This document shows positions 14,010 to 21,542 of a DNA stretch of 24,361 nt, piece after piece. Position 1 is the stretch's first letter; every line of letters starts with the position of its first letter. The position numbers and the translations under genes are program-made. Source of the stretch: JACVRU01 sp040905885 (GTDB lineage Bacteria; Actinomycetota; Thermoleophilia; Gaiellales; Gaiellaceae); the NCBI GenBank assembly GCA_040905885.1, contig JBBDQR010000119.1, positions 1 through 24,361 of the forward strand, read 5' to 3'. Under the pieces are notes generated by a model. The model was not told the origin of the DNA. It saw only the letters and a program-made list of their open reading frames with translations, and searched no databases.

Positions 14010-14615
14010 GTGGGGTGGGTCCTCAAGCATGCCCTCGATCGGATCGTCGCCGCGATCGCGCTGGTCGTGCTCTCGCCGCTCCTGCTCGCGATCGTGCTCT
14101 GGATCGTGCTCGAGAGCGGCCGGCCGGCGGTCTTCCGGCAGGCGCGCGTCGGGAAGGGCGGCCGCGTCTTCGAGATGCACAAGTTCCGGACGCTGCGGCA
14201 CGAGCTGTCGCCGGGCGACGATCCCCACGGGCACCGTCCGGAGGACGTCACCCGCAGCGGGCGCTTCCTGCGCGCCACCAGCCTGGACGAGCTGCCGCAG
14301 CTGATCGACGTCCTCCGCGGCGACATGAGCCTCGTCGGGCCGCGCGCCGACATCGTCGAGCAGGCGGCGAACTACGAGCCGCACGAGCGGCGCCGCCTGG
14401 CCGTGCGCCCGGGGATCACGGGCTGGGCGCAGGTGAACGGGCGCGACGCGATCCCCTGGGAGCGGCGCTTCGAGCTCGACGTCTGGTACATCGAGCACTG
14501 GTCGCTCGCGCTCGACGTCAGGATTCTGCTGATGACCCTCGTCCAGCTCTTCCGCCCGCGGCCAGAGCCGGTGCGCGACGACCTGAACATCGAGCGCGCC
14601 AGACGCCGTGGCTGA
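14010..14615 (+). CDS. Monotopic phosphoglycosyl transferase (PglC/WcaJ-type sugar transferase)
   Basis: This is a 201-residue bacterial sugar transferase of the short, PglC-like form without the multi-helix N-terminus of WbaP. It has one N-terminal re-entrant hydrophobic helix (about 8-35), HKFRTLRHE (57-65), the catalytic Asp-Glu pair in TSLDELPQLID (D93, E94), RGDMSLVGPRA (103-113), and RPGITGWAQVNGRD (133-146). The family moves a sugar phosphate from a UDP-sugar to undecaprenyl phosphate on the inner face of the membrane, the first committed step of surface-glycan assembly. The GTG at 14010 is preferred; the open frame upstream runs into the divergent GT4 gene. Its stop overlaps the ATP-grasp gene by eight bases. 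Confidence 0.92.
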   Translation: MGWVLKHALDRIVAAIALVVLSPLLLAIVLWIVLESGRPAVFRQARVGKGGRVFEMHKFRTLRHELSPGDDPHGHRPEDVTRSGRFLRATSLDELPQLIDVLRGDMSLVGPRADIVEQAANYEPHERRRLAVRPGITGWAQVNGRDAIPWERRFELDVWYIEHWSLALDVRILLMTLVQLFRPRPEPVRDDLNIERARRRG

Positions 14616-15747
14616 GCGCCCCGCCGTGGTGCTCGGCCTCCTCTGGGCCGGGCTGGCGCTCGCACGCAGCCTCGGCCGCTCCGGCGTGCCGGTGACGGGG
14701 ATCGCCTGCGAGCGCACCGACTTCGGCGTCCGCTCGCGCCACCTCGCGCGGCGCGCGGTCGCGGCCGGAGACGCGGAGATCGTGCTGGGAGTGCTGCGCG
14801 AGTGCGAGAGCCGTCCCGTGCTCTTCCCGGAGCGGGACGAGAGCGTGCAGCTCGTCCTCGAGCGCTGGGACGAGATCCGCGAGCTCGCCGACCTGCCGCT
14901 CCCCGACGACGTCGACGTCGTCCACCGCCTGCGCCGCAAGGACCTCCTGCGGGCCGAGGCGGAGCAGGCCGGGGTGCCGCTGCCGCCGACGATCGCGCCG
15001 GAGAGCGAGGACGAGATCCGCCGCGCGGACCTGCGCCCCCCGTACTTGGTCAAGCCGGTGACCGGCCAGGAGTTCGCCTACACGTTCGGGGCGAAGCTCT
15101 GGGACGCCGACACCGTCGAGGAGGCGGCCGCCGCGTGGCGCCGCGCGCGCGACGCGGGCTTCGAGACCGTCGTCCAGGAGCTGATCCCCGGCTCGCAGGA
15201 GAAGATCTACTCCCTCTTCACCTACATCGGCCGGGACGGCGAGCCGCTGGCGAACGTCGTCGGCCGCAAGCTGCGCCAGGGGCCGCTCCGCTTCGGGACG
15301 AGCGCCGTCTTCGTCGTCGACTTCGACGAGCGGGTGCTCGAGCTCGGCCTGCGCCTCCTCCAGACCGCCGGCTACCGCGGCTTCGCCCAGGTCGAGCTGG
15401 CGCACGACGCGCGGGACGACACCTTCCGGCTGCTGGAGGTGAACACGCGGCTGCCGATGTGGGCGGGGATCGCGATGAATCGCTGGTTCGACCTGGCGCG
15501 GGTCGCCTACGACGACCTCTGCGGCCGGCCCGCGCCCGCGCCGCGCACATTCCGGGACGAGGTGGCCTGGATTTACCTGGCGAAGGACGCGTGGGTCGGC
15601 GCCCAGATGATGCGCCGGCGCGAGCTCGGGCTCCGCGGCTTCGTCCGGCCGTACCTGCGGCGGAAGAAGGTGCGCTCGGTGCTCTCGGTGGACGACCCGT
15701 TGCCGGCGCTCGCCTCGGTCGGCTATCTCCGTTCCCGCGTGGCCTGA
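14608..15747 (+). CDS. ATP-grasp enzyme of the polysaccharide locus
   Basis: This 379-residue protein has an N-terminal nucleotide-binding-like lobe (VVLGLLWAGLALARSLGRSG), then ATP-grasp elements: RRKDLLRAEAEQAGVPLP, PYLVKPVTG, VVQELIPGS, and the metal-binding FRLLEVNTRLPMW (E-x-N). Such enzymes join a carboxylate to an amine or other nucleophile using ATP. Relatives in glycan clusters are presumed to add amino acids or similar groups to sugars. Substrates are unknown. The start GTG at 14608 lies within the 3' end of the phosphoglycosyl transferase gene, indicating coupling with the initiating enzyme. It is convergent with the ligase/polymerase gene, 29 bases apart. Confidence 0.82.
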   Translation: MAERPAVVLGLLWAGLALARSLGRSGVPVTGIACERTDFGVRSRHLARRAVAAGDAEIVLGVLRECESRPVLFPERDESVQLVLERWDEIRELADLPLPDDVDVVHRLRRKDLLRAEAEQAGVPLPPTIAPESEDEIRRADLRPPYLVKPVTGQEFAYTFGAKLWDADTVEEAAAAWRRARDAGFETVVQELIPGSQEKIYSLFTYIGRDGEPLANVVGRKLRQGPLRFGTSAVFVVDFDERVLELGLRLLQTAGYRGFAQVELAHDARDDTFRLLEVNTRLPMWAGIAMNRWFDLARVAYDDLCGRPAPAPRTFRDEVAWIYLAKDAWVGAQMMRRRELGLRGFVRPYLRRKKVRSVLSVDDPLPALASVGYLRSRVA

Positions 15748-15761
15748 ACGGCCGTGGCTTG

Positions 15762-15784
15762 GCAAGTAACAGAGTGTTACTTGC
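15762..15784. repeat. Palindromic repeat, copy 1 (GCAAGTAACA / TGTTACTTGC)
   Basis: A perfect ten-base inverted repeat surrounds the three-base loop GAG. It lies between two convergent genes and supplies the TAA stop (15777-15779) of the ligase/polymerase gene. It is strikingly AT-rich against its surroundings. It may serve as a bidirectional terminator hairpin or be a dispersed REP-like element. Confidence 0.7.
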
Positions 15785-17153
15785 GGTTCGAGGGCGTGCT
15801 TCTGCCGCGTTCCGAAGCAAGTAACAGACTGTTACTAGCTGCGTTCGGCAGCGCGAAGGCGAGCGCGGCGAAGACGAAGAAGTAGAAGAAGCCCATCGTC
15901 AGGTAGAAGGCGTTGGCCGCCAGCGTCCCGACGAGCGCCGCGGTCATCCCCCAGGCGACCGGCGTCAGCCGCGCGTCGCCGAGCGCGCGCGCCGCCCTCC
16001 GCGCGACCCCGAGCCGGCGGAAGAGGTAGACGAGGAAGGCGACGAAGACGGCCGTCCCGATCAGGCCGCCCTCCACGAGCTGCGCCACGTAGTACGAGTG
16101 CGGGCCCCAGTTCGACCGGCCGGTGACGAACTCGTAGTAGACCGAGAAGTTGTTGTAGCCGAGCCCGAAGAGCGGGTTCGAGGAGAGCACGTCCGGCACG
16201 AACGAGTAGACGTCGAGGTGCGCGGACGTGCCCCGGCCGCCGGAGAGCCGCGAGCGGATCACGACCTCGAAGAAGTCCCGCCGCCGGTAGAGCTCGTAGC
16301 CCAGCGGCAGCGCGACGAGGACGAGCAGGAGCCCGAGCGCCCACGAGGCGAGGTAGCGGCGGTAGGGCAGCACGAGCACGAGCGCTCCGACGGCGAGGCC
16401 GAGCAGGCCGCTCCGGGAGAGCGTCGCCAGCTCCACGATCGCCAGGAAGGCGATCAGCCCGGCGAGCGGCAGCCGGAGCCGGTGTCCGCGCTCGAGCCGC
16501 AGGTAGAGCGGCGCGAGCACGAGCAGCGGCACGATCAGCATGATCCCGAGGTGGTTCGGGTCGCCGGTGAGGGCGTTCGGCCGGTAGACCGCCGCTCCCT
16601 CGACGGCGCCGTAGACGTTGATCGCGCTCGCGCCGCGCGTGACGGGCTCGACGAGCAGCGAGTCGAGGTTGAAGCCGGCCTGCGCGGCCCCGAGCTGCAG
16701 CAGCCCGTAGGCCGCGTTGACCGCGATCCCGCCGAGGAACCAGCCGAGCGTGCGCGCGTAGTAGCGGCGCGAGCGCCCCCACAGGTACCAGACGGCGACC
16801 ACGAGAAAGGCGAAGTGGATCAGCCACTTCGTGATCCCCTTGCCGAACTGGTCGAGCGCCTGCCGCGTTTCGAGGTTGAAGAAGCCGACCAGATAGACGA
16901 GCAGGAAGGCGAGCAGGAAGCCGGCGAGGACGGCGACCGTGCGCGGCGCCCTCGTCTCCGGCCGCGCGATTCGGTCGAAGCCCCAGGCGACGAGGAAGGC
17001 GAGGGCGGTCAGGTCGGCGAGGTAGACCGTGCCCGCGACGTCCCAGTGCACCTTGACGAAGGAGACGGTGAAGACGGCCGTCAGGAAGAGCGGGCTGACG
17101 AGCGCGCCCTCCCGGGCGACCGAGCGCGGCATCGGCGTGGCGACCGCGGTCAC
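15777..17153 (-). CDS. O-antigen ligase / Wzy-like polymerase
   Basis: This 458-residue polytopic protein has about 11-12 membrane helices. Landmarks of the O-antigen ligase/polymerase family are RPNALTGDPNHLGIML (about residues 193-208), LSRSGLLGLAVGALVL, and the large extracytoplasmic loop containing SNPLFGLGYNNFSVYYEF. PHSYYVAQLVEGGLIG follows, with the conserved histidine. The family polymerises or transfers lipid-linked oligosaccharide outside the membrane; in a probable monoderm-type host, polymerase is the more likely role. The GTG at 17153 lies six bases after TACGCT. The last about 20 residues (from NSLLLASERG) come from the paired palindromic repeats and look like an appended tail. 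It is divergent from the small secreted-protein gene. Confidence 0.88.
   Translation of the reverse strand: MTAVATPMPRSVAREGALVSPLFLTAVFTVSFVKVHWDVAGTVYLADLTALAFLVAWGFDRIARPETRAPRTVAVLAGFLLAFLLVYLVGFFNLETRQALDQFGKGITKWLIHFAFLVVAVWYLWGRSRRYYARTLGWFLGGIAVNAAYGLLQLGAAQAGFNLDSLLVEPVTRGASAINVYGAVEGAAVYRPNALTGDPNHLGIMLIVPLLVLAPLYLRLERGHRLRLPLAGLIAFLAIVELATLSRSGLLGLAVGALVLVLPYRRYLASWALGLLLVLVALPLGYELYRRRDFFEVVIRSRLSGGRGTSAHLDVYSFVPDVLSSNPLFGLGYNNFSVYYEFVTGRSNWGPHSYYVAQLVEGGLIGTAVFVAFLVYLFRRLGVARRAARALGDARLTPVAWGMTAALVGTLAANAFYLTMGFFYFFVFAALAFALPNAASNSLLLASERGRSTPSNRK
15817..15839. repeat. Palindromic repeat, copy 2 (GCAAGTAACA / TGTTACTAGC)
   Basis: This second copy of the same element starts 55 bases after the first, with loop GAC and one mismatch in the arms. 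It lies inside the 3' end of the ligase/polymerase gene, where it is translated on the minus strand as part of SNSLLLAS, so the end of that protein appears to derive from the repeat. Confidence 0.7.
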
Positions 17154-17159
17154 GCCGAC

Positions 17160-17165
17160 AGCGTA
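17160..17165 (-). promoter_or_regulatory. -10 element of the ligase/polymerase gene, probably leaderless
   Basis: TACGCT on the minus strand ends six bases before the GTG at 17153. No clear -35 box is visible at the usual distance. Confidence 0.4.
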
Positions 17166-17169
17166 GGGA

Positions 17170-17198
17170 TTGACGCCGTCCGGCGGCCGGGTCAGACT
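17170..17198 (+). promoter_or_regulatory. Sigma-70-type promoter of the small secreted-protein gene
   Basis: TTGACG (17170-17175) and CAGACT (17193-17198) are separated by 17 bases. The GTG start follows nine bases later at 17208. This is the only promoter in the window with a convincing -35 box. Confidence 0.45.
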
Positions 17199-17207
17199 CG
17201 GGCGACC

Positions 17208-17615
17208 GTGCGCCTCCTCGTCGCTCTGCTCGCCGCCGCGGCAGCCCTCTCCCTCGCGGTGACGCTCGCCCTGGCGGCGCCGGGATCACTGTCGCCGACG
17301 CGCGCGGCGTCGGCTGCCGAGTACTGCCCGCCGGGCGAGCTGCAGAGCCGGCAGGCGGCGGTCGACAGTCTCACCACGAGGGTTCAGAACACGACGGCCG
17401 CGAACGCGAAGTTCCGCGCCAACCAGCTGAAGGCGCGGAAGAAGTACCTCGCCGCGCTGAAGAAGAACAAGAAGCTGAAGCCGGCGAAGCGCGCGGCGCT
17501 CTACCGAGCCTACGTGCGGAGGCAGGACGCGGCGTACCAGCGGCGCGTGCAGGCGCTGAACGCGCTCAGGACCCAGCTCCAGCAGGCCCAGGCGCAGCTC
17601 GACCGCTGCGACTAG
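17208..17615 (+). CDS. Small secreted coiled-coil protein, unknown function
   Basis: This 135-residue protein is not a recognised family. A signal peptide (RLLVALLAAAAALSLAVTLALAAPG) is followed by an alanine-, lysine- and arginine-rich helical region. That region has a basic stretch at about 83-97 (RKKYLAALKKNKKLKPAKR) and a glutamine-rich heptad-like end (LNALRTQLQQAQAQLDRC). Two cysteines, one near the mature N-terminus (EYCPPGE) and one at the second-last position, could form a disulfide and close the hairpin. The GTG at 17208 gives the signal peptide and follows a plausible promoter. The last 50 bases overlap the convergent GT4 gene. A role in organising anionic surface polymer is conceivable because of its charge, but this is speculation. 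Confidence 0.7.
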   Translation: MRLLVALLAAAAALSLAVTLALAAPGSLSPTRAASAAEYCPPGELQSRQAAVDSLTTRVQNTTAANAKFRANQLKARKKYLAALKKNKKLKPAKRAALYRAYVRRQDAAYQRRVQALNALRTQLQQAQAQLDRCD

Positions 17616-18570
17616 CGTCCCCGTAGACCGCGAGTAAGGCCGTGCCGACGCCCTCGTGCCGGAGTGAGGCCCGCGCCGCCGCGCCCAGGGGGCGCCGGAG
17701 CGCGGGATCGTCCAGCAGGCGGACGAGCGCGTCCCGCAGCGCGGCGGGATCCCCGGGAGGCACGAGCAGCCCGGTCTTGCCGTCCACGATCGCGTCCGCG
17801 AGGCCGCCCACGGACGTGGCGACCACGGCGCGCCCGCGGGCCATCGCCTCCCGGGCCACCATCCCGTACCCCTCGCGGCGCGAGGGCACGCAGACGACCG
17901 CCGCCCGCTCGTAGTAGCGGCCGAGCTCGGCGGGCGCCACCCGGCCGACGCTCTCCGGGACGCGAACCGGCCCGTCTCCGACGATCACGCGGCGGAGCCC
18001 GGCGGTCGCCTCGAGGAGCTCGAGGATGCCCTTCTCCTCGGAGAGGCGGCCGACGAAGAGCACGTGCGGGGGCTCGTCGGGCTCGCCGACGTGGTCGGGC
18101 AGCTCGACGGGGACGGGCACGATCCGCGCGCGGGGGACGCCTCGCGCGAGGAACGGCGAGGCCGCGACGACGAGCCGGGCCCGCGCGAGGACGAGCCGCG
18201 CGAGCCACGGCGCGAGCGCCACGTCGCTGCCCCAGGGCTGGACGACGAGCGGCTTCCGCGTCGCGAGCCCGACGAGCGCCGAGGGGAGCCAGTGGGCGTG
18301 GACGACGTCGGCCTCTCGCGCCGCCCGCCGCGCCGCGAGCGCGAACGAGACGAGGAAGGCCGGGAGCAGGAGCGCCTTCCACGGCGCCGCCCGCAGGTTG
18401 CCGACGATGCCGTGACCGTAGGCGAGCCCGAAGTGCCGAAAGCTCGCGGGCGAGACGACCTCGACCTCGACGCCCTGCGCCCGCGCCGCCTCCACCAGCC
18501 GCGCGACGAAGATTCCCGCCGGGTCCTCCGGCGTGCGGGGATATGAGGTCGTGAGGACGGCAACTCTCAC
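17566..18570 (-). CDS. Glycosyltransferase, GT4 (GT-B fold)
   Basis: This 334-residue protein starts MRVAVLTTSYPRTPEDPAGIF, with ADVVHAHWLPSALVG in the acceptor domain and PHVLFVGRLSEEKGILELLE at the interdomain strand. The donor-site motif SRREGYGMVAREAMARGR has an intact E-x7-E. GGLADAIVDGKTGLLVPPGD is typical of retaining GT4 enzymes. The sugar is unknown. The start is GTG at 18570, overlapping the preceding GT4 gene's stop by GTGA. The last about 17 residues (ASRSGRAAPGPAGAGS) are low-complexity and lie over the convergent secreted-protein gene; such a tail is probably non-essential. It is the last gene of the right-hand operon. Confidence 0.9.
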   Translation of the reverse strand: MRVAVLTTSYPRTPEDPAGIFVARLVEAARAQGVEVEVVSPASFRHFGLAYGHGIVGNLRAAPWKALLLPAFLVSFALAARRAAREADVVHAHWLPSALVGLATRKPLVVQPWGSDVALAPWLARLVLARARLVVAASPFLARGVPRARIVPVPVELPDHVGEPDEPPHVLFVGRLSEEKGILELLEATAGLRRVIVGDGPVRVPESVGRVAPAELGRYYERAAVVCVPSRREGYGMVAREAMARGRAVVATSVGGLADAIVDGKTGLLVPPGDPAALRDALVRLLDDPALRRPLGAAARASLRHEGVGTALLAVYGDASRSGRAAPGPAGAGS

Positions 18571-19775
18571 GCCAGCGAGCGAAGCAGCTCCGCGAGCTCC
18601 TCGGCTCGCGCCGCCCGCGAGAGCCGCTCGCGGTGCTCCGGCGTGAGCGGCGTCCCGTCCAGCCGGCCGGCGCGCCAGCGCGCGTGCAGGCCGCGCAGCG
18701 CCTCGCGGAGGGCCGGCACGTCGTCGGGCGCCGCGACGATCCCCGCATCGGTCTCGCGGATCAGCGCCGCCGCCGCCCCGTCCGGCGGCACCGCGGCGAG
18801 GATCGGCCGCTCGGCGGCGAGGTACTCGAACACCTTCCCCGACAGCACGCCCTTCCCCCGCCCGCCCGCGTCGGGGATCAGCAGCAGCAGCGCCTCCGAG
18901 TCGCGCTGGAGCTCGAGCGCGCGCCGGCGGGAGACGTAGGGGACGAGCTCGAGCCGGTCGACGAGGCCGAGCTCCTCGGCCCACTGCCGGTCGGCCGCCC
19001 GGAAGTCCCCGACGAACCGCGCGACGACGTCGTCGAGACCCGACTCGTGCAGCGCGGTCAGGAACGGCCGCGGATCGCGCTTGCCGAAGAAGCTGCCGGC
19101 GTGCGTGATGCGGAAGCGCTCGCCCGGCCGGTACTCGAGGCCGGCGAAGTCGTCGAAGTCGCAGCCGTTCGGGATCGTGACGACGCGGCCGCGGGGCGAG
19201 AGCCCGCGCGCCTCGTCCGCGATCGCGTCGGAGGCGGCGACGATCGCGTCCGCGCGGGCCGCGACGAGGCGGGCGACGCGCTCGCCGACCCGCTCCTTCG
19301 CGCGCACGAGCACGCTCTCGGCCCGCCGGTGCGGATGCGCGACGAGCGAGTCTCGGAGGTCGGCGACCCAGCGGACGCCGAGCGCCCGCTTCACCGCCGC
19401 GCCGACCAGGTGCACGGAGCCCGGCGGCGACGTCGTCAGCACGACGTCGATCCCCTCGCGCCGGGCGATCCGGAGCGCGGCCGGGATCGCGGTCAGGTTC
19501 CAGGGGACGGACGCGTCGGGGACGAGCGCCCGCCGCACGGCGAGCGCGACGCCGCCCGCGTTTCTGGGCCCCGGCCCGAGGAAGCGCGCCCGGTGCACCC
19601 ACGCCTGACTCGGCGGCGCGAGCTCGGCGTCCTCGTGCACCCACTTGGGGTCGTCGGGCGCGAGCACGTGCGTCTCGATGCCGAGCGCCGGCAGGTGCGT
19701 GGCGAACTTGAGCGGCCGCTGGACGCCGCCGCCCCCCGCGGGCGGCCAGTACAGCGTGACGAGCAGCAGCTTCAT
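18567..19775 (-). CDS. Glycosyltransferase, GT4 (WbuB-like)
   Basis: This 402-residue protein starts MKLLLVTLYWPPAGGGGVQR, the N-terminal loop typical of WbuB-like GT4 proteins. VVLTTSPPGSVHLVGAAVKR and WVADLRDSL occur in the first domain, RFRITHAGSFFGKRDPRPFL opens the second, and GKVFEYLAAERPILAAVPPD forms the donor-site region. The family makes retaining glycosidic bonds from UDP-sugars, often UDP-HexNAc. The donor here is not determined. The ATG at 19775 overlaps the stop of the GT2 gene (ATGA), and its own stop overlaps the next GT4 gene. The length is typical and no defects are seen. Confidence 0.9.
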   Translation of the reverse strand: MKLLLVTLYWPPAGGGGVQRPLKFATHLPALGIETHVLAPDDPKWVHEDAELAPPSQAWVHRARFLGPGPRNAGGVALAVRRALVPDASVPWNLTAIPAALRIARREGIDVVLTTSPPGSVHLVGAAVKRALGVRWVADLRDSLVAHPHRRAESVLVRAKERVGERVARLVAARADAIVAASDAIADEARGLSPRGRVVTIPNGCDFDDFAGLEYRPGERFRITHAGSFFGKRDPRPFLTALHESGLDDVVARFVGDFRAADRQWAEELGLVDRLELVPYVSRRRALELQRDSEALLLLIPDAGGRGKGVLSGKVFEYLAAERPILAAVPPDGAAAALIRETDAGIVAAPDDVPALREALRGLHARWRAGRLDGTPLTPEHRERLSRAARAEELAELLRSLA

Positions 19776-20629
19776 CGGCTGAGCATCCGGGCGGCGTCAC
19801 GGTACATCCGGCCCCGCTCGCCGCGGAAGAGCGCGCCGCGCAGTCGCAGCGCCCAGAGCAGCAGCTTCCGCGCCCGCTCGGCGTACGCGTCGCCGCGGTG
19901 CTTGGCGAGGTAGCGCAGGTGGCCGCGGACGTTCTCACCGAACAGCCGGCCGCCGTGGCTGGCGCCGGCGACGTGCGTGAACTCGGCCTCCGGCGTGAAC
20001 CACACCTCCCAGCCGGCGTCCCAGAGCCGCCGGCAGAGGTCGGTCTCCTCGCTGAAGAGGAAGAACTCCTCGTCGAAGCCGCCGACCGCCTCGAAGGCCT
20101 CGCGCCGGACGAGCATCGCGAAGCCCATCAGCCAGTCGACGCGGCGGGGCTCGTCGTGCGCGAAGCCGGCGGCGTAGAAGGCGTTCAGGGCCCGCGAGCG
20201 CGGGGCGAGCTTGCGCAGGAACAGGTACTCGGTGGCGAGCCGCCAGAGCGTCGGGAAGCCGCGGACCGTGCGCTGGAGCGAGCCGTCGGGGTTGCGGGCG
20301 CGAGGGCCGACGAGCCCGGCGCGGGGGTGCGACTCGGCGAAGGCGACGAGACGCTTCACGGCGCCCTCCGCGGCCCAGGCGTCCGAGTTGAGGAGCAGGA
20401 CGTAGCGGCCGGACGTGGCCTCGACGCCGGCGTTCAGGCCGGCGCCGTAGCCCTTGTTCTCGCGCCGGAGCAGGGTCACCTCCGGGAAGCGCCGCTCGAC
20501 GAGGTCGAGCGTGCCGTCCGTCGAGCCGTGGTCGACGACGACCGTCTCCAGACCGCGCACGCTCTCGAGGCAGCGCTCGACCCAGGGCAGCGCGTCGAAG
20601 GTCACCACGACTCCGCTAACGCCGTGCAC
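19772..20629 (-). CDS. Glycosyltransferase, GT2 (rhamnosyltransferase-like)
   Basis: This 285-residue soluble GT-A enzyme has VSGVVVTFDALPWVERCL at the N-terminus, ETVVVDHGSTDGT for nucleotide binding, YGAGLNAG, and LLLNSDAW as the D-x-D-like site. WLMGFAMLVRREAFEAVGGF and EEFFLFSEETDLCRRLWDAG follow, with the catalytic E-E-x-D region. This pattern is that of the WbbL/rhamnosyltransferase-like group. The presence of a dTDP-glucose 4,6-dehydratase-like gene upstream is compatible with a dTDP-6-deoxysugar donor, but that is inference. The GTG at 20629 overlaps the flippase-like gene by 14 bases. Confidence 0.9.
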   Translation of the reverse strand: MHGVSGVVVTFDALPWVERCLESVRGLETVVVDHGSTDGTLDLVERRFPEVTLLRRENKGYGAGLNAGVEATSGRYVLLLNSDAWAAEGAVKRLVAFAESHPRAGLVGPRARNPDGSLQRTVRGFPTLWRLATEYLFLRKLAPRSRALNAFYAAGFAHDEPRRVDWLMGFAMLVRREAFEAVGGFDEEFFLFSEETDLCRRLWDAGWEVWFTPEAEFTHVAGASHGGRLFGENVRGHLRYLAKHRGDAYAERARKLLLWALRLRGALFRGERGRMYRDAARMLSR

Positions 20630-21542
20630 GCAGTCCCTCCCAGGCGAGGACGGCGCCCCCGGGCAATGCGAGCAGCACCGTGACGACGAAGAAGAGGAAG
20701 CCGGCGGCGAAGGCGGGCTCGGCCGCGACTCCGAGCGTCCCGAGGAAGCTCACGAAGAAAGCTTCTCGCACCGCGAGGCCGTTGATCGTGAAGGGGACGA
20801 GCATGACGAGGAAGAGCAGCGGCCCCATCACGTAGAAGACGCGCGGCGAGAGGTCGACCCCGGCCGCGCGGGCGGCCGCCCAGATCGCGAGCACGCGCAC
20901 GGCCTGCACGGCGAGCGTCATCGCGATCGCCGTCGCGAGCACGCGCCCGTGCGCCCGGAAGGCGTGGATCGCCTGGTAGAGCGCCCGCAGCGGCCGCGGC
21001 GCGTGGCGGACGATCGGCCGCGCGAGCGTGCGCGAGAAGAGCACGAAGGCGAGCACGATCGTCGCGGCGACGAAGGCCGCCTCCACCCAGAGGTAGGCGC
21101 CGACGTCGTAGCGGCCGACGGCGAGGAGGAAGCCGATGCCGGCGAGGGCGAGCGTCGCCGTCCCGCCGAGCGCGCGCTCGAGCAGGACCGTCCCGGCCAT
21201 GTCGGCCCCCCGGCCGGGATGGCGCCGCGTCCCCTCGAAGATCCGCCAGGCGTCGCCGCCGATCGCCGTCGGCAGCACCTGCCCGGCGGCGTAGGACGTG
21301 AGGTACGCGCGCGTCAGCCACGGCAGCCCGTCGTCGATGCCGCGGGCGGCCAGCAGCAGGCGCCAGCGCAGTGCCATCGCGGGGACGGTGCCGAGCATGA
21401 TCGCGACCGCCGCTGCGAGGTAGCCGAGCCGCGCCTCGCGGAGGACGTTCGCCGTCTCGTGGACGTCGATCTTCCAGAGGACGTAGGCGGCGGCGAGGCC
21501 GGTGACCGCGAGGGTCGCGACGACCCGGACGGTGCGCTTCAT
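20616..21542 (-). CDS. Flippase-like membrane protein (lysylphosphatidylglycerol synthase TM family, UPF0104)
   Basis: This 308-residue membrane protein has about seven to eight helices. The family marks are YAAGQVLPTAIGGDAWRIFE near residues 80-99 and the C-terminal MLVPFTINGLAVREAFFVSF. The first resembles the NILPFRAGEAAR element of the member at 1941-2894. Members are proposed to flip or handle lipid-linked sugars or aminoacyl lipids; no aminoacyl transferase domain is present. The ATG at 21542 overlaps the aminotransferase stop (ATGA). It could be the exporter of the lipid-linked repeat unit, since no Wzx-type or ABC exporter gene is seen in the window. Confidence 0.82.
   Translation of the reverse strand: MKRTVRVVATLAVTGLAAAYVLWKIDVHETANVLREARLGYLAAAVAIMLGTVPAMALRWRLLLAARGIDDGLPWLTRAYLTSYAAGQVLPTAIGGDAWRIFEGTRRHPGRGADMAGTVLLERALGGTATLALAGIGFLLAVGRYDVGAYLWVEAAFVAATIVLAFVLFSRTLARPIVRHAPRPLRALYQAIHAFRAHGRVLATAIAMTLAVQAVRVLAIWAAARAAGVDLSPRVFYVMGPLLFLVMLVPFTINGLAVREAFFVSFLGTLGVAAEPAFAAGFLFFVVTVLLALPGGAVLAWEGLRARR

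Noticed and set aside
12924..15053. 709-codon minus-strand frame covering the phosphoglycosyl transferase and part of the ATP-grasp gene
   Set aside because: Both plus-strand genes there have clear family motifs. Only 12924-13991 of this frame looks like a protein, a GT4.
16098..17615. 505-codon plus-strand frame ending in the secreted coiled-coil protein
   Set aside because: The upstream part is the antisense of the ligase/polymerase gene. The GTG at 17208 with signal peptide and promoter is the real start.
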